From the NCBI GenBank assembly GCA_042569785.1, contig JBHPGW010000068.1:1-13311 (forward strand): a DNA stretch of 13,311 nucleotides, read 5' to 3'. The notes beneath the pieces are model-generated. The model had not been told where the DNA came from and searched no databases. It saw only the letters and a program-made list of their open reading frames with translations. A program made the translations under genes and the position numbers. How positions within the stretch are numbered: position 1 is the first letter of the stretch; every line of letters starts with the position of its first letter. This document shows, piece by piece, positions 1-7,398 of this stretch. The stretch comes from JBHPGW01 sp042569785 (lineage in GTDB: Bacteria; Planctomycetota; Phycisphaerae; Sedimentisphaerales; Anaerobacaceae).

Positions 1-113
1 AGCCTTGTCCTCACGACGGCCTAAATGCGAACAGAAAATATTAAAATGCTCTAAATAAATGACGGACACTCGCTGATTGAATTTATGTAACCTGCATCAA
101 AGGCATGGCCTTT
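1..113. other. Gene-free left edge with a short inverted repeat
   Basis: No gene is supported here. One plus-strand frame is open from the window edge to a TAA near position 57 (18 codons) and could be the tail of an outside gene, but this is too short to judge. A perfect 6-bp inverted repeat (AAAGGC / GCCTTT, 3-nt loop) at 99-113 abuts the waaA stop codon. It has no T-tract on either strand, so it is at best a weak transcription stop. Confidence 0.4.
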
Positions 114-1409
114 TCAGGTTAAGAGTTTCTCGATCTGGTCGATTGTTTTTTGGGTTGCCCCCTGGTTTTTCTTTATTATTTGCTGGCCGTTGGTCGCGAT
201 CTGTTTCGCGTACTCAGGCTCGTTCAGGCATTTCTGCAGTACCTCGAAAAGCTGGTACCTATCCGCCACTCGAACCGCTCCATCTCCAGACAAAAGTGCA
301 TCTACCGTCTGAGTAAAATTGAAGGTATAAGGGCCGAAGACCGTGAACTTGCCCAAAGCAGCCGCTTCCATCATATCCGAACCGCCCATCGGAACAAGTG
401 TTCGACCGACAAAGATCAAACTTGCCAGCGAATAGAACTTCCTTAGATCGCCCATCGTATCACCGAGAATAACTGTCCTGGTCTTTAAGGCTTTGGCATT
501 GCGCAACACAGATGTTTTGAATTCGCTGTAACAAATGATCTCAAAGCCTTTTTGTTGTACCAACTCTGCCACTTCATCGAAGCGTTCAGGCTTGCGTGGC
601 ACGATCACCAGCCGCAAAACGCCGGCAGTATCGAGCCTTATCAACTGCTCGAACGTTTCGAGTACGATCGCTTCTTCGCCGGGCCCTGTACCGCCTGCTA
701 CCAGCAATTGCTCCGTATCGATACTCAGTTGAACAGCCAACGCATAGGCACCCTCGACTTTATCCGTAATCTCTGCTGTGTCATATTTCAAGGACCCGGT
801 GACAACCACTTTTTTCTCCCTGCACCCGATCTGCCTGAAGCGTTCGGCATATTCTTCGCTCTGAGCGAGGATCAAACTTACCTTTGCGAACATCCGTTTC
901 GCGATCGCTTTAATTTTGAGATACTTTTGAAAACTGTTTTTACTTATCCGCCCGTTGACCACCACGACTGGGATGTTCATCTTATTGGCGATACTGACAA
1001 AATTGGGCCAAACCTCCAGCTCCATAAACAGACAGGCCGTGGGCTTGAGGTTTTTGAAAACACGTTTTCTTATCCAGGAAAAATCCAGCGGAAAATAAAA
1101 CACCGTATGTTCATCGCCGTAAAGCGAATTAGCCCTGGCAAAGCCGGTATCGGTCGTAGTACTTATCAGTATCTCATAATCGCTGAACCGTTTTTGAAAC
1201 TCTTTAACGATCGTGGTTGTCGCGTTCACTTCGCCGAGACTGACCGCGTGTATCCAGATGCATTTTTTTTCGGGCCTCTTACGAGTTACATTGCCGAACC
1301 GATGCGACCAGCCGGCCTTGTACCGATCATGCCGGAGCATACGGTAGATCACCAGCGGACTTAACGCCACAGCCGCTGCCAGATAAATCAAATCCAAAAT
1401 CAATTTCAT
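114..1409 (-). CDS. waaA: 3-deoxy-D-manno-octulosonic acid (Kdo) transferase, WaaA/KdtA
   Basis: Glycosyltransferase (GT30) that moves Kdo from CMP-Kdo onto lipid A precursor at the cytoplasmic face of the inner membrane, an early LPS core step. From the chosen ATG the protein has 431 residues, normal for the family. It shows an N-terminal hydrophobic anchor (about residues 1-20), the acceptor-domain motif HAVSLGEV (54-61) with the expected catalytic Glu60, MELEVWPN and VNGRIS, then the CMP-Kdo half with GGTGPGEE (239-246), GDTMGDL and MGGSDMMEAAALGK (about 341-354). Two classic motifs are altered: FVGGSL reads FVGRTL and GGHNxLEPA reads GGSDMMEAA, a variation I associate with planctomycetes. 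The frame extends upstream to an ATG at 1505 and a TTG at 1514. I prefer the ATG at 1409 because family similarity begins there (MKLILDLIYL), although no clear ribosome binding site precedes it. It has its own promoter and is separate from infC. Confidence 0.9.
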   Translation of the reverse strand: MKLILDLIYLAAAVALSPLVIYRMLRHDRYKAGWSHRFGNVTRKRPEKKCIWIHAVSLGEVNATTTIVKEFQKRFSDYEILISTTTDTGFARANSLYGDEHTVFYFPLDFSWIRKRVFKNLKPTACLFMELEVWPNFVSIANKMNIPVVVVNGRISKNSFQKYLKIKAIAKRMFAKVSLILAQSEEYAERFRQIGCREKKVVVTGSLKYDTAEITDKVEGAYALAVQLSIDTEQLLVAGGTGPGEEAIVLETFEQLIRLDTAGVLRLVIVPRKPERFDEVAELVQQKGFEIICYSEFKTSVLRNAKALKTRTVILGDTMGDLRKFYSLASLIFVGRTLVPMGGSDMMEAAALGKFTVFGPYTFNFTQTVDALLSGDGAVRVADRYQLFEVLQKCLNEPEYAKQIATNGQQIIKKNQGATQKTIDQIEKLLT

Positions 1410-1579
1410 CTGAACAATAATATTTGCAAAACAGCCCCATGTCAAATAATTACTGGCCACATAACACCGCAAAAACCACCGAACCTGCTCACCGGTTTCA
1501 GGCATTCCGAGCAAACAGGAACCTATTTAAAACAGTTTTCTCCACTACGTGCCCCTTCGGTCGAAATGGCAACAGCACA

Positions 1580-1608
1580 CTTATATAATTGGTATAATAA
1601 ACTGTTAA
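1580..1608 (-). promoter_or_regulatory. Sigma70-type promoter for waaA
   Basis: On the minus strand there is TTAACA (1608-1603, five of six matches to TTGACA), a 17-nt spacer, and TATAAG (1585-1580, five of six to TATAAT). It lies between infC and waaA and points at waaA. It would give a leader of about 160 nt for the start at 1409, or about 65 nt for the start at 1505. This is a consensus match only. Confidence 0.55.
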
Positions 1609-1668
1609 GTATAAGCTCAAGCGTCCCGACTCGATTGAGCCGACAATAGGCCATTTGAAAACGGACGA

Positions 1669-2184
1669 CTATTTAGGTGCTACAAGCATTGTCATTCTGC
1701 GATGCGCCATTCTGCTTTGCCTGTCTACCTTTGCCACTTCCTCTAATTGTTCAACAATGCCGTTCATTACTTCAAAGCCTCTTTCCTTGTGCAGCATTTG
1801 CCTGCCTCTAAAAAGCATGGTAAACTGCACCTTGTGCCCTTTTGCGAGGAATTCACGAGCGTGTTTGAGCTTTATATCGAGGTCGTGCTTGTCGGTTTCG
1901 GGACGAAGACGTATTTCTTTAAGCGTTTGTGAGTGCTGGATGCTCTTTTTATGGCTTTCCCTGGTTTTTCTTTTCTCTTCATAAAGCCATTTTCCAAAAT
2001 CCATAATTCTGCAGACCGGCGGATCACTGAAAGGCGAAACTTCCACCAGGTCCAGACTTGCTTCAAGAGCTTTCTGCATTGCGATATATTTTTCGACTAT
2101 CCCCACTTGATTGTTATCGGCGTCAATGAGCCTTACTTCTTTGGCGCGGATTTTTTCGTTTACTCGTAATCTTTGCTTAGCGAT
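1669..2184 (-). CDS. infC: Translation initiation factor IF-3, with AUC start codon
   Basis: IF-3 binds the 30S subunit, prevents premature 50S joining and proofreads the start codon and initiator tRNA. The 171-residue product has the full two-domain layout. The N-domain contains RVNEKIRAKEVRLIDADNNQ and LDLVEVSP, the linker signature is RIMDFGKWLYEE, and the C-domain contains KEIRLRPETDKHDLDIK, FRGRQM and the terminal RMTMLVAPK. The first ATG/GTG/TTG that opens the frame is a GTG at 2106, which would remove the conserved first 26 residues. Reading further back, the frame continues to ATC at 2184-2182, seven nucleotides behind GAAAGG, and an in-frame TAA lies ten codons before that. IF-3 genes are known to use AUU/AUC starts for autoregulation, so AUC is the supported start. 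It lies 35 nt after thrS and is presumably co-transcribed. rpmI and rplT do not follow it. Confidence 0.95.
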   Translation of the reverse strand: MAKQRLRVNEKIRAKEVRLIDADNNQVGIVEKYIAMQKALEASLDLVEVSPFSDPPVCRIMDFGKWLYEEKRKTRESHKKSIQHSQTLKEIRLRPETDKHDLDIKLKHAREFLAKGHKVQFTMLFRGRQMLHKERGFEVMNGIVEQLEEVAKVDRQSRMAHRRMTMLVAPK

Positions 2185-2197
2185 TGTATTACCTTTC
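2182..2197 (-). promoter_or_regulatory. Ribosome binding site and AUC start of infC
   Basis: The minus strand reads GAAAGG (2197-2192), then seven nucleotides, then ATC GCT AAG. This SD decides the non-canonical start: nothing comparable precedes the GTG at 2106, which lies inside conserved IF-3 sequence. A rare start codon on infC is the known device by which excess IF-3 represses its own translation. Confidence 0.8.
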
Positions 2198-2219
2198 GTA
2201 ATTAGTTAATATTTAGTTT

Positions 2220-4136
2220 TTAAAAACTCAGTTCTATTTGCTTATCGTCAATTTTTTGCCTTATTATTCGCATAAAATCTTCGGTTTTGAGAGTTTGTGT
2301 CTGCTTTTCACCTCTGATCCTGACGTTTACCTGCCCGGAATCGGCCTCTTTCGGGCCTACAACGAGCATATACGGCAATTTGTCGCCATGTGCTTTTGCG
2401 ATCTTGGCACCGATCTTTTCATCTGAATAGTCTACGGCCGATCGCAAAAGAGTGTTCTTGAGCATTTGCTGAACCTTTCCGGCATATTCATTGGTCTTTT
2501 CGCTGATTGGCAGTATCCTTACCTGTTCCGGCGCCAGCCACAATGGAAAGCTGGCCGCGTAGTGCTCTATAAGGATACCCATGAATCTCTCGAACGAGCC
2601 TAAAACCGCTCGGTGGATCATAACGGGAGTTTTTTCCGTGTTGTCAGAATCGGTATAGGCCAGGCCGAACCGTTTCGGCATGGAAAAGTCCAGCTGGATC
2701 GTACCCAACTGCCACGACCTCTTAAGGCAGTCCTTTACATGAAAATCTATCTTGGGCCCATAGAACGCGCCGTCACCTTCGTTGATCTGGAAGTCGATGC
2801 CCTTTTTCTCCATTGCGGACCTAAGAGAATTCGTCGCGATCTCCCAGATGTCATCGGAGCCGATATGTTTTTCCGGCTTAGTAGAAAGCTCGATATGAAA
2901 CTCCTCGAACCCGAACGCTTTGTATATTTCAAAGGTAAGATCGATCACTCCCATTATCTCTGCTTCGATCTGTTCTTCCGTGCAGAAGATATGGGCATCG
3001 TCCTGGGTGAATTGCCTTACCCTGAAAAGCCCGTGCATTACACCGCTTGCCTCGTGTCGATGTACCAAGCCAAGCTCAGCAACTCGCAGAGGAAAATCGC
3101 GATATGAATGCTGAGTAGCGTTATAGACCAGGCATCCGCCGGGACAGTTCATCGGCTTTATGGCATAGCCGATGTTGTCGATCTCGGAGAAGTACATGTT
3201 CTCTTTGTAGTTGTCCCAGTGTCCGCTTTTGTGCCAAAGCTGTTCGTTGAGTATGATCGGCGTCTTTATCTCTTCATAGCCGTAGCGGTTGTGAACACTT
3301 CGCCAGAACTCGGTAATGGCGTTCCAGATGATCATCCCTTTTGCGTGCATAAACGCAAAACCCGGGCCTGCTTCGTTGAAGCTGAACAGGTCGAGCTGTT
3401 TGCCCAATACGCGGTGGTCACGCTTCTTTGCTTCTTCGAGATTGTGCAGATACTCCTTGAGTTGTTTCTTGTTCGCCCATGTGGTTCCGTAAATACGCTG
3501 AAGCATTTTTTGCGTCGGGTCGCCATGCCAGTAAGCACCGGCGACTGACATTATCTTAAAGCTGCCTACTTTGCCGGCACTGGGGGCATGGGGGCCGCGG
3601 CAGAGATCCTCAAAGCCGTCGCCCTGTGAATAGAAGCTGATAACGTCACCATCGGCGCGGTTTATATTGTCGGTTTTATATTTATCAGACGCTAACTTTT
3701 CCAGTGCCTGTGCACGTGTCATTTCTATTCTTTGGAAAGGTTTGTCAGCCTTGACGATCTCAGTCATTTTTTGTTCTATTGCTTTGAAATCATCCGGGCG
3801 GATCGGCTCGTCAAGGTCGATGTCATAGTAAAAACCATCCTCTATGGTCGGGCCGTAGACCAGTTTACTTTCCGGCCAGAGTGAGCAAATAGCTTCAGCC
3901 ATAACGTGGGCGCAGCTATGCCGCATTATTTCCAGCCCTTTTTCATCCCTGCCGGTGATGATCTGGATACTGCAATCGCTGTTGATATGTGTGGACAGTT
4001 CGACAACTTCGTCGTTGACGATCGCGGCCAGAGCAGCTTTTGCGAGCCCTGGTCCGATCTGGGCAGTTAATTGTTCAATCGTGTCCCCGTCGTTTACTTC
4101 TAATATAGCCCCATCGGGCAGAGTCACTTTCGCCAT
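2220..4136 (-). CDS. thrS: Threonyl-tRNA synthetase
   Basis: Class II synthetase charging tRNA(Thr), with editing of mischarged Ser-tRNA(Thr). The 638 residues from the ATG at 4136 match the family length. In order they show the TGS domain (about 1-60), an editing domain with HxxxH (His73, His77) and DLCRGPH (Cys179, His183), and the catalytic core with PMNCPGG (zinc ligand Cys331), motif 2 around LVHRHEASGVMHGLFRVRQF, DDAHIF (His382) and motif 3 HRAVLGSFERF (His508). The anticodon-binding domain starts near FPLWLAPEQVRILP. These positions parallel the E. coli residues closely, so the enzyme looks fully functional. An in-frame TTG seven codons upstream (4157) is possible, but the ATG starts the TGS domain directly (MAKVTLPDG) and has a GGA nearby. 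It is first gene of the thrS-infC operon and is transcribed divergently from the FHA gene. Confidence 0.97.
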   Translation of the reverse strand: MAKVTLPDGAILEVNDGDTIEQLTAQIGPGLAKAALAAIVNDEVVELSTHINSDCSIQIITGRDEKGLEIMRHSCAHVMAEAICSLWPESKLVYGPTIEDGFYYDIDLDEPIRPDDFKAIEQKMTEIVKADKPFQRIEMTRAQALEKLASDKYKTDNINRADGDVISFYSQGDGFEDLCRGPHAPSAGKVGSFKIMSVAGAYWHGDPTQKMLQRIYGTTWANKKQLKEYLHNLEEAKKRDHRVLGKQLDLFSFNEAGPGFAFMHAKGMIIWNAITEFWRSVHNRYGYEEIKTPIILNEQLWHKSGHWDNYKENMYFSEIDNIGYAIKPMNCPGGCLVYNATQHSYRDFPLRVAELGLVHRHEASGVMHGLFRVRQFTQDDAHIFCTEEQIEAEIMGVIDLTFEIYKAFGFEEFHIELSTKPEKHIGSDDIWEIATNSLRSAMEKKGIDFQINEGDGAFYGPKIDFHVKDCLKRSWQLGTIQLDFSMPKRFGLAYTDSDNTEKTPVMIHRAVLGSFERFMGILIEHYAASFPLWLAPEQVRILPISEKTNEYAGKVQQMLKNTLLRSAVDYSDEKIGAKIAKAHGDKLPYMLVVGPKEADSGQVNVRIRGEKQTQTLKTEDFMRIIRQKIDDKQIELSF

Positions 4137-4205
4137 AAAATTATCCGGTAATTTCAATCGTTTTCTTATTACGCCGTTCAGGTCGGCAAAACTTGATTTT
4201 CGAAG

Positions 4206-4235
4206 ATTTTAATCGCTTTGAGCAGGATTTGTCAA
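4206..4235 (-). promoter_or_regulatory. Sigma70-type promoter of thrS-infC
   Basis: The minus strand carries a perfect TTGACA (4235-4230), an 18-nt spacer and TAAAAT (4211-4206, five of six). The predicted leader to the thrS ATG is about 60 nt, too short for a T-box or a long attenuator. Confidence 0.7.
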
Positions 4236-4250
4236 TAAAAATGATTTTTC

Positions 4251-4279
4251 TTGCTTTTTCATGGTTTTACTGATATAAT
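4251..4279 (+). promoter_or_regulatory. Promoter of the FHA-ATPase-CvpA operon
   Basis: TTGCTT (4251-4256), a 17-nt spacer and a perfect TATAAT (4274-4279) lie about 45 nt before the FHA gene. Its -35 box is only 15 bp from the divergent thrS -35 box. The -35 match is weak while the -10 is ideal. Confidence 0.6.
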
Positions 4280-4324
4280 ATAACGTCCTATAAATGACTG
4301 AAACAAATTCCGGAGAAAGTCGTT

Positions 4325-4774
4325 ATGGATGTCAATCTGATTTTGCTGAAAAAAGGTATAGCGGCTAAAGAGATCCCTTTGCCTGGCGCAGTTACCGTAA
4401 TTGGCAGAAGGAGTGAGTGCGACCTGTGCATACCGCTAAAAGCCGTCTCAAGAAAGCACTGTCAGCTAAATACCGATGGGGGCAAATTAAAGATTCGCGA
4501 CCTCAATTCCAGTAACGGCACAATGGTTAACGGCAGAAGCGTCGAGGAAGCAATGATCCAGCCAGGCGATTCTCTCAAGATAGGCCCATTAACCTTTTTG
4601 GTCAAAATTGACGGCAGGCCTGTCGACTTCGGCCCGTCAGATATTACCATCGAAAAGCCAACACCAGCACAGACCGATGAGAATACAGCACAATTCGATG
4701 ATCTTGACGATCTCGGTGACTTTGAAATATCCGATGACGAGTTGGATTCCCTGCTCGATCAAGCAGAGGGTTAA
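4325..4774 (+). CDS. FHA-domain protein with acidic C-terminal tail
   Basis: A cytoplasmic 149-residue protein with one forkhead-associated domain (about residues 3-95), a fold that binds phosphothreonine peptides. The hallmark residues are present: GRR at 27-29, SRKH at 42-45 and LNSSNGTMVNG at 60-70, so phosphopeptide binding should be intact. After the domain comes a linker and a strongly acidic tail (about 120-149, DDLDDLGDFEISDDELDSLL) that could be a docking peptide. The start is secure because GGAGAAAG lies just before the ATG. It leads a three-gene set with a GspE-like ATPase 110 nt downstream and a CvpA-like protein. Inference: it may link Ser/Thr kinase signalling to the membrane ATPase. 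No kinase is encoded in the window and the partner is unknown. Confidence 0.9.
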   Translation: MDVNLILLKKGIAAKEIPLPGAVTVIGRRSECDLCIPLKAVSRKHCQLNTDGGKLKIRDLNSSNGTMVNGRSVEEAMIQPGDSLKIGPLTFLVKIDGRPVDFGPSDITIEKPTPAQTDENTAQFDDLDDLGDFEISDDELDSLLDQAEG

Positions 4775-4884
4775 GATATTTTTGCCTGCATATAAAAAAA
4801 CTTTTTATCTTGCCATAATCGCCACAATATATTACTTTGTGTCATGTCGCTGGTTTATTTTTTATATTATAGCGAGATCGTTTT

Positions 4885-6480
4885 ATGCAAATAGAGGGCT
4901 TAATAAAGTGTTACTCTTTTATTTTTCAGCCCTCGCCGATCCTGGCCCAGTTGTCCTTTCCCTTTAATCCCGTCAAACTGATCCTTCTCGTGGTCTGGTT
5001 TTACCTTTGCCTCTATATCGTTCAGCGATTCCAGTTCAACCCGCTGGTCCCTAAAAACACCAGAAGTATTTTTAATCTTACCGCGGTTTTTGCCGGGCCC
5101 ATTATACTGCTGCTGCTGGTGATACTGGATGTCCTGAAAAAACTGCTCGCCGGGACAGCTAGTTTTACCGAAATAGTAACGCAGCAGGTTCGTGACCTGG
5201 CCAGTTCAGCCAAGTCTTCGGGCTTACTCAAGACGATGGGTGCGTCGAAGATAACATTACTCGATAGTTCCGGGTCAGAACTCAAGGAAATCTATGGTGC
5301 CGGCAAAAAAACAAAAGGGAAGAACCCTGTCCTGAAACTGACCGAGGATATTATCTGGACAGCGATGAACGACAGGGCAAGTGACATTCTAATCGACCCG
5401 AAGGATTCCGAACATTACACTGTCAGGTTTCGTATCGACGGAGTCCTGCGAGTTGCCTATGAGATCAAAAGCGGCGTCTGCCAGGCGGTGATCAATTCGG
5501 TCAAGGCGGTCTCGAATATGGATATTGCTGAGCGACGCAGGCCGCAGGACGGCTCGTTTATCGCAAGGACCGATGACGGAACGACCAGTTTTCGAGTCGC
5601 GAGCGCAGGGGTTAGAAACGGTGAAAAGCTTTCAGTAAGGGTGCTTAGCCGTGACGCGAGTCTCTTTACGCTCGAGAGTATCGGCCTATCCTCTAAGCAG
5701 TCTGATATAATCAAGCAGGCGATCGACAGGCCTTCTGGAATGATACTAATGTGCGGCCCGACCGGCAGCGGCAAAACCACCACACTCTACGCAATGCTAA
5801 ACGAGATCGACCTGCACACCAGAAATGTAATTACAGTTGAGGACCCGGTCGAATATGTTCTGAAAAACGCAAGTCAGATCGAGGTCAACCCCAAGGCTGA
5901 CATCACCTTTGCAAAGGCACTTCGCAGTATTCTCAGGCAGGACCCGGATGTTATCTGTGTTGGTGAAATTCGAGACGAAGAGACCGCATCGATCGCGCTT
6001 CGAGCATCCCAGACAGGCCATCTTGTCATGGCGACGATCCACTGCAACGATAACGCATCAGCGATGGTAAGATTGCTGGACCTCGACGTGACGCCGATAA
6101 TGATGTCTTCGGGCCTGAGCCTGATAATCGCTCAACGGCTTCTGCGCAAACTTTGCGATAACTGTAAACTACCCGCAAGGCTCAGCGAAAAACAGATCGA
6201 GAACTTTCGACGGAAAAAGATCAATTATAAAAATATCTGCCGTCCGGTTGGCTGCGGTCAATGTGAAAACACCGGATTTCTCGGAAGGGTCGCGGTTTGC
6301 GATATCCTTACTATCGACGACGATCTCAAGGCAAAAATAGCTGACGGTAATTTATCTGTCAGCGAGCTGAAGATCAATGGCAACAAAGACGGCGCAGCTA
6401 AGCTTCGCAAAGAAGGAATGAAATTGGTACTGACAGGCGTGACAAGCTTCGACGAAGTAAAGCGAGTGATAGGGCAATAA
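4885..6480 (+). CDS. Membrane-anchored GspE/PulE/PilB-type secretion ATPase
   Basis: A hexameric-type traffic ATPase related to those powering type II secretion and type IV pilus assembly, 531 residues long. The C-terminal engine is complete: RASDILIDP (164-172), RFRIDGVLR, Walker A GPTGSGKTTT (291-300), Asp box VEDPVEY (318-324), Walker B region LRQDPDVICVGEIRDEET (about 350-367), His box GHLVMATIHCND (378-389), and the zinc tetracysteine CDNC (424-427) and CGQC (457-460). The N-terminus is unusual. Instead of a MshEN/GspE-N1 domain it has two hydrophobic segments (about 29-46 and 64-82) separated by a basic loop, suggesting it is fixed in the inner membrane. No pilin, GspF or GspD gene is nearby. 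The start is uncertain: the ATG at 4885 has only a weak GCGAG before it, and similarity may begin nearer SFPFNPVKL. It sits between the FHA and CvpA-like genes. Confidence 0.9.
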   Translation: MQIEGLIKCYSFIFQPSPILAQLSFPFNPVKLILLVVWFYLCLYIVQRFQFNPLVPKNTRSIFNLTAVFAGPIILLLLVILDVLKKLLAGTASFTEIVTQQVRDLASSAKSSGLLKTMGASKITLLDSSGSELKEIYGAGKKTKGKNPVLKLTEDIIWTAMNDRASDILIDPKDSEHYTVRFRIDGVLRVAYEIKSGVCQAVINSVKAVSNMDIAERRRPQDGSFIARTDDGTTSFRVASAGVRNGEKLSVRVLSRDASLFTLESIGLSSKQSDIIKQAIDRPSGMILMCGPTGSGKTTTLYAMLNEIDLHTRNVITVEDPVEYVLKNASQIEVNPKADITFAKALRSILRQDPDVICVGEIRDEETASIALRASQTGHLVMATIHCNDNASAMVRLLDLDVTPIMMSSGLSLIIAQRLLRKLCDNCKLPARLSEKQIENFRRKKINYKNICRPVGCGQCENTGFLGRVAVCDILTIDDDLKAKIADGNLSVSELKINGNKDGAAKLRKEGMKLVLTGVTSFDEVKRVIGQ

Positions 6481-6502
6481 ATAAATTTTAAGAACTAAAC
6501 TT

Positions 6503-7108
6503 ATGATTTTCTGGATTGGCATTTTGGTCGGGATCGCTTTCGTGGCTTTGGCAGTCAAGATAGGCTTCTACGAAACATGGGCGATGCTCTTCAACATCGT
6601 CATGTCGATATATCTGGCGGTATTCATAACACCTTTGATCGCATCGATCCAGGGCACTGAAAGGATCGGCTATTCCAGCTTCATCGGAGTAGCGGTTACC
6701 GCGATAGTGACCTTCCTGATTTTGCACGGCATTTCCTTTCTGTTTTTCACAAGCCAGTTTAATGTAAAGGTACCGAAAATATTCGATATTCTCGGAGCGG
6801 GTTTCCTCGGCTTTTTAGCAGGCTTTGCAGTCTGGAGTTTCGCCAGTTTACTCGTACTGATCACGCCGGTTTCGCAGCAGAGTTTCATAAAAGAGATCGG
6901 CCTTACCAGACAAAAGTGCCAGGCGAACATCGCCTACGTTAGCTGGTGGTGCGATAAAGTTAATGGCCTGGTCGGATCCGGTGACAGGAAATTTTCCAGT
7001 GCCAAGGTAATCGAAAAGATGCTGAACACCGCCGAAGAAAAAAGAAAAGCAAAACCCTCTGCCGACCCAAATATTCTCGTCGACCCAAATCAAACAGACG
7101 AATCCTGA
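6503..7108 (+). CDS. CvpA-like four-helix membrane protein
   Basis: A 201-residue integral membrane protein with four predicted helices (about residues 3-21, 27-48, 60-82 and 96-120) and a soluble tail of about 80 residues. The helix arrangement and glycine-rich last helix (LGAGFLGFLAGFAVW) resemble the CvpA / colicin V production family, whose molecular role is poorly known; some members matter for envelope integrity. The tail has two cysteines (139, 150) in a striking NIAYVSWWCDKVNG stretch and ends in a charged, proline-containing, low-complexity end. It starts 22 nt after the ATPase gene with a weak ribosome binding site and is very likely co-transcribed. Inference: a membrane partner of the anchored ATPase. 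The family assignment rests on topology and pattern, not on a diagnostic motif. Confidence 0.65.
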   Translation: MIFWIGILVGIAFVALAVKIGFYETWAMLFNIVMSIYLAVFITPLIASIQGTERIGYSSFIGVAVTAIVTFLILHGISFLFFTSQFNVKVPKIFDILGAGFLGFLAGFAVWSFASLLVLITPVSQQSFIKEIGLTRQKCQANIAYVSWWCDKVNGLVGSGDRKFSSAKVIEKMLNTAEEKRKAKPSADPNILVDPNQTDES

Positions 7109-7141
7109 AAACCGCTAAAATTAAGTCTGATAAAAATTCTC

Positions 7142-7170
7142 TTGACATCGTGTCACTAATAGTGTAATAT
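7142..7170 (+). promoter_or_regulatory. Promoter of the PEP-CTERM metalloprotease gene
   Basis: Perfect TTGACA (7142-7147), a 17-nt spacer, then TAATAT (7165-7170). TGTAAT at 7163-7168 is an alternative -10 with a 15-nt spacer. Transcription from here gives a leader of about 220 nt before the protease ATG. Confidence 0.6.
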
Positions 7171-7398
7171 GGCAATATTGTGTGCCGTAATGATATGTTA
7201 TCGGCATTGGAAGGAGAAAAGGAGAGGACTCTTTGGTTTTCACATCAGGTTCTCCCCCGTAAAAAAGTTCAGTTGCCCTGGCTTGAATAATACGTGCGCC
7301 CTTAGATTGTGGCTTCGGCTTGGAATTGTGCCGATAAGCTTCTAAAGGCTGTGTGTTACGAGAGCCGTCTGAGCTAAACAGAGAGTCAGAGGAGAAAA
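7171..7398 (+). other. Long structured 5' leader of the metalloprotease gene
   Basis: Between promoter and start codon lie about 220 nt with no supported gene but several possible hairpins: 7184-7205 (GCCGTAA / TTA-CGGC), GGAGAA (7213-7218) with TTCTCC (7250-7255), 7312-7339 (GCTTCGGC / GCCG-AT-AAGC) and 7347-7366 (GGCT / AGCC). A purine-rich GGAGAGG (7221-7227) precedes a nine-codon TTG-started frame (7233-7262) that could be a leader peptide. I compared it mentally with GEMM, glycine, fluoride and cobalamin riboswitch cores and recognise none. The true ribosome binding site GAGGAG is at the end. Confidence 0.4.

Noticed and set aside
552..1364. Plus-strand open frame of 270 codons
   Set aside because: It lies wholly antisense to waaA, which has strong family motifs; the translated product has no recognisable domain and no ribosome binding site.
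1410..1514. N-terminal extension of waaA (TTG 1514 or ATG 1505)
   Set aside because: The extra 35 residues are not typical of the family, whose similarity begins at MKLILDLIYL; kept as an alternative start only.
1615..1640. GCTCAA / TTGAGC inverted repeat after infC as a terminator
   Set aside because: Only six base pairs with a 14-nt loop and no T-run on the minus strand.
2613..3548. Plus-strand open frames inside thrS
   Set aside because: They are antisense shadows of the conserved catalytic core of thrS.
4792..4808. ATAAAAA / TTTTTAT inverted repeat as an internal terminator
   Set aside because: The stem contains only A-T pairs, is thermodynamically weak, and lies inside a likely operon.
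4608..4967. 119-codon plus-strand frame between the FHA and ATPase genes
   Set aside because: It starts inside the FHA gene in another frame, runs through AT-rich intergenic DNA into the ATPase start, and has no family features.
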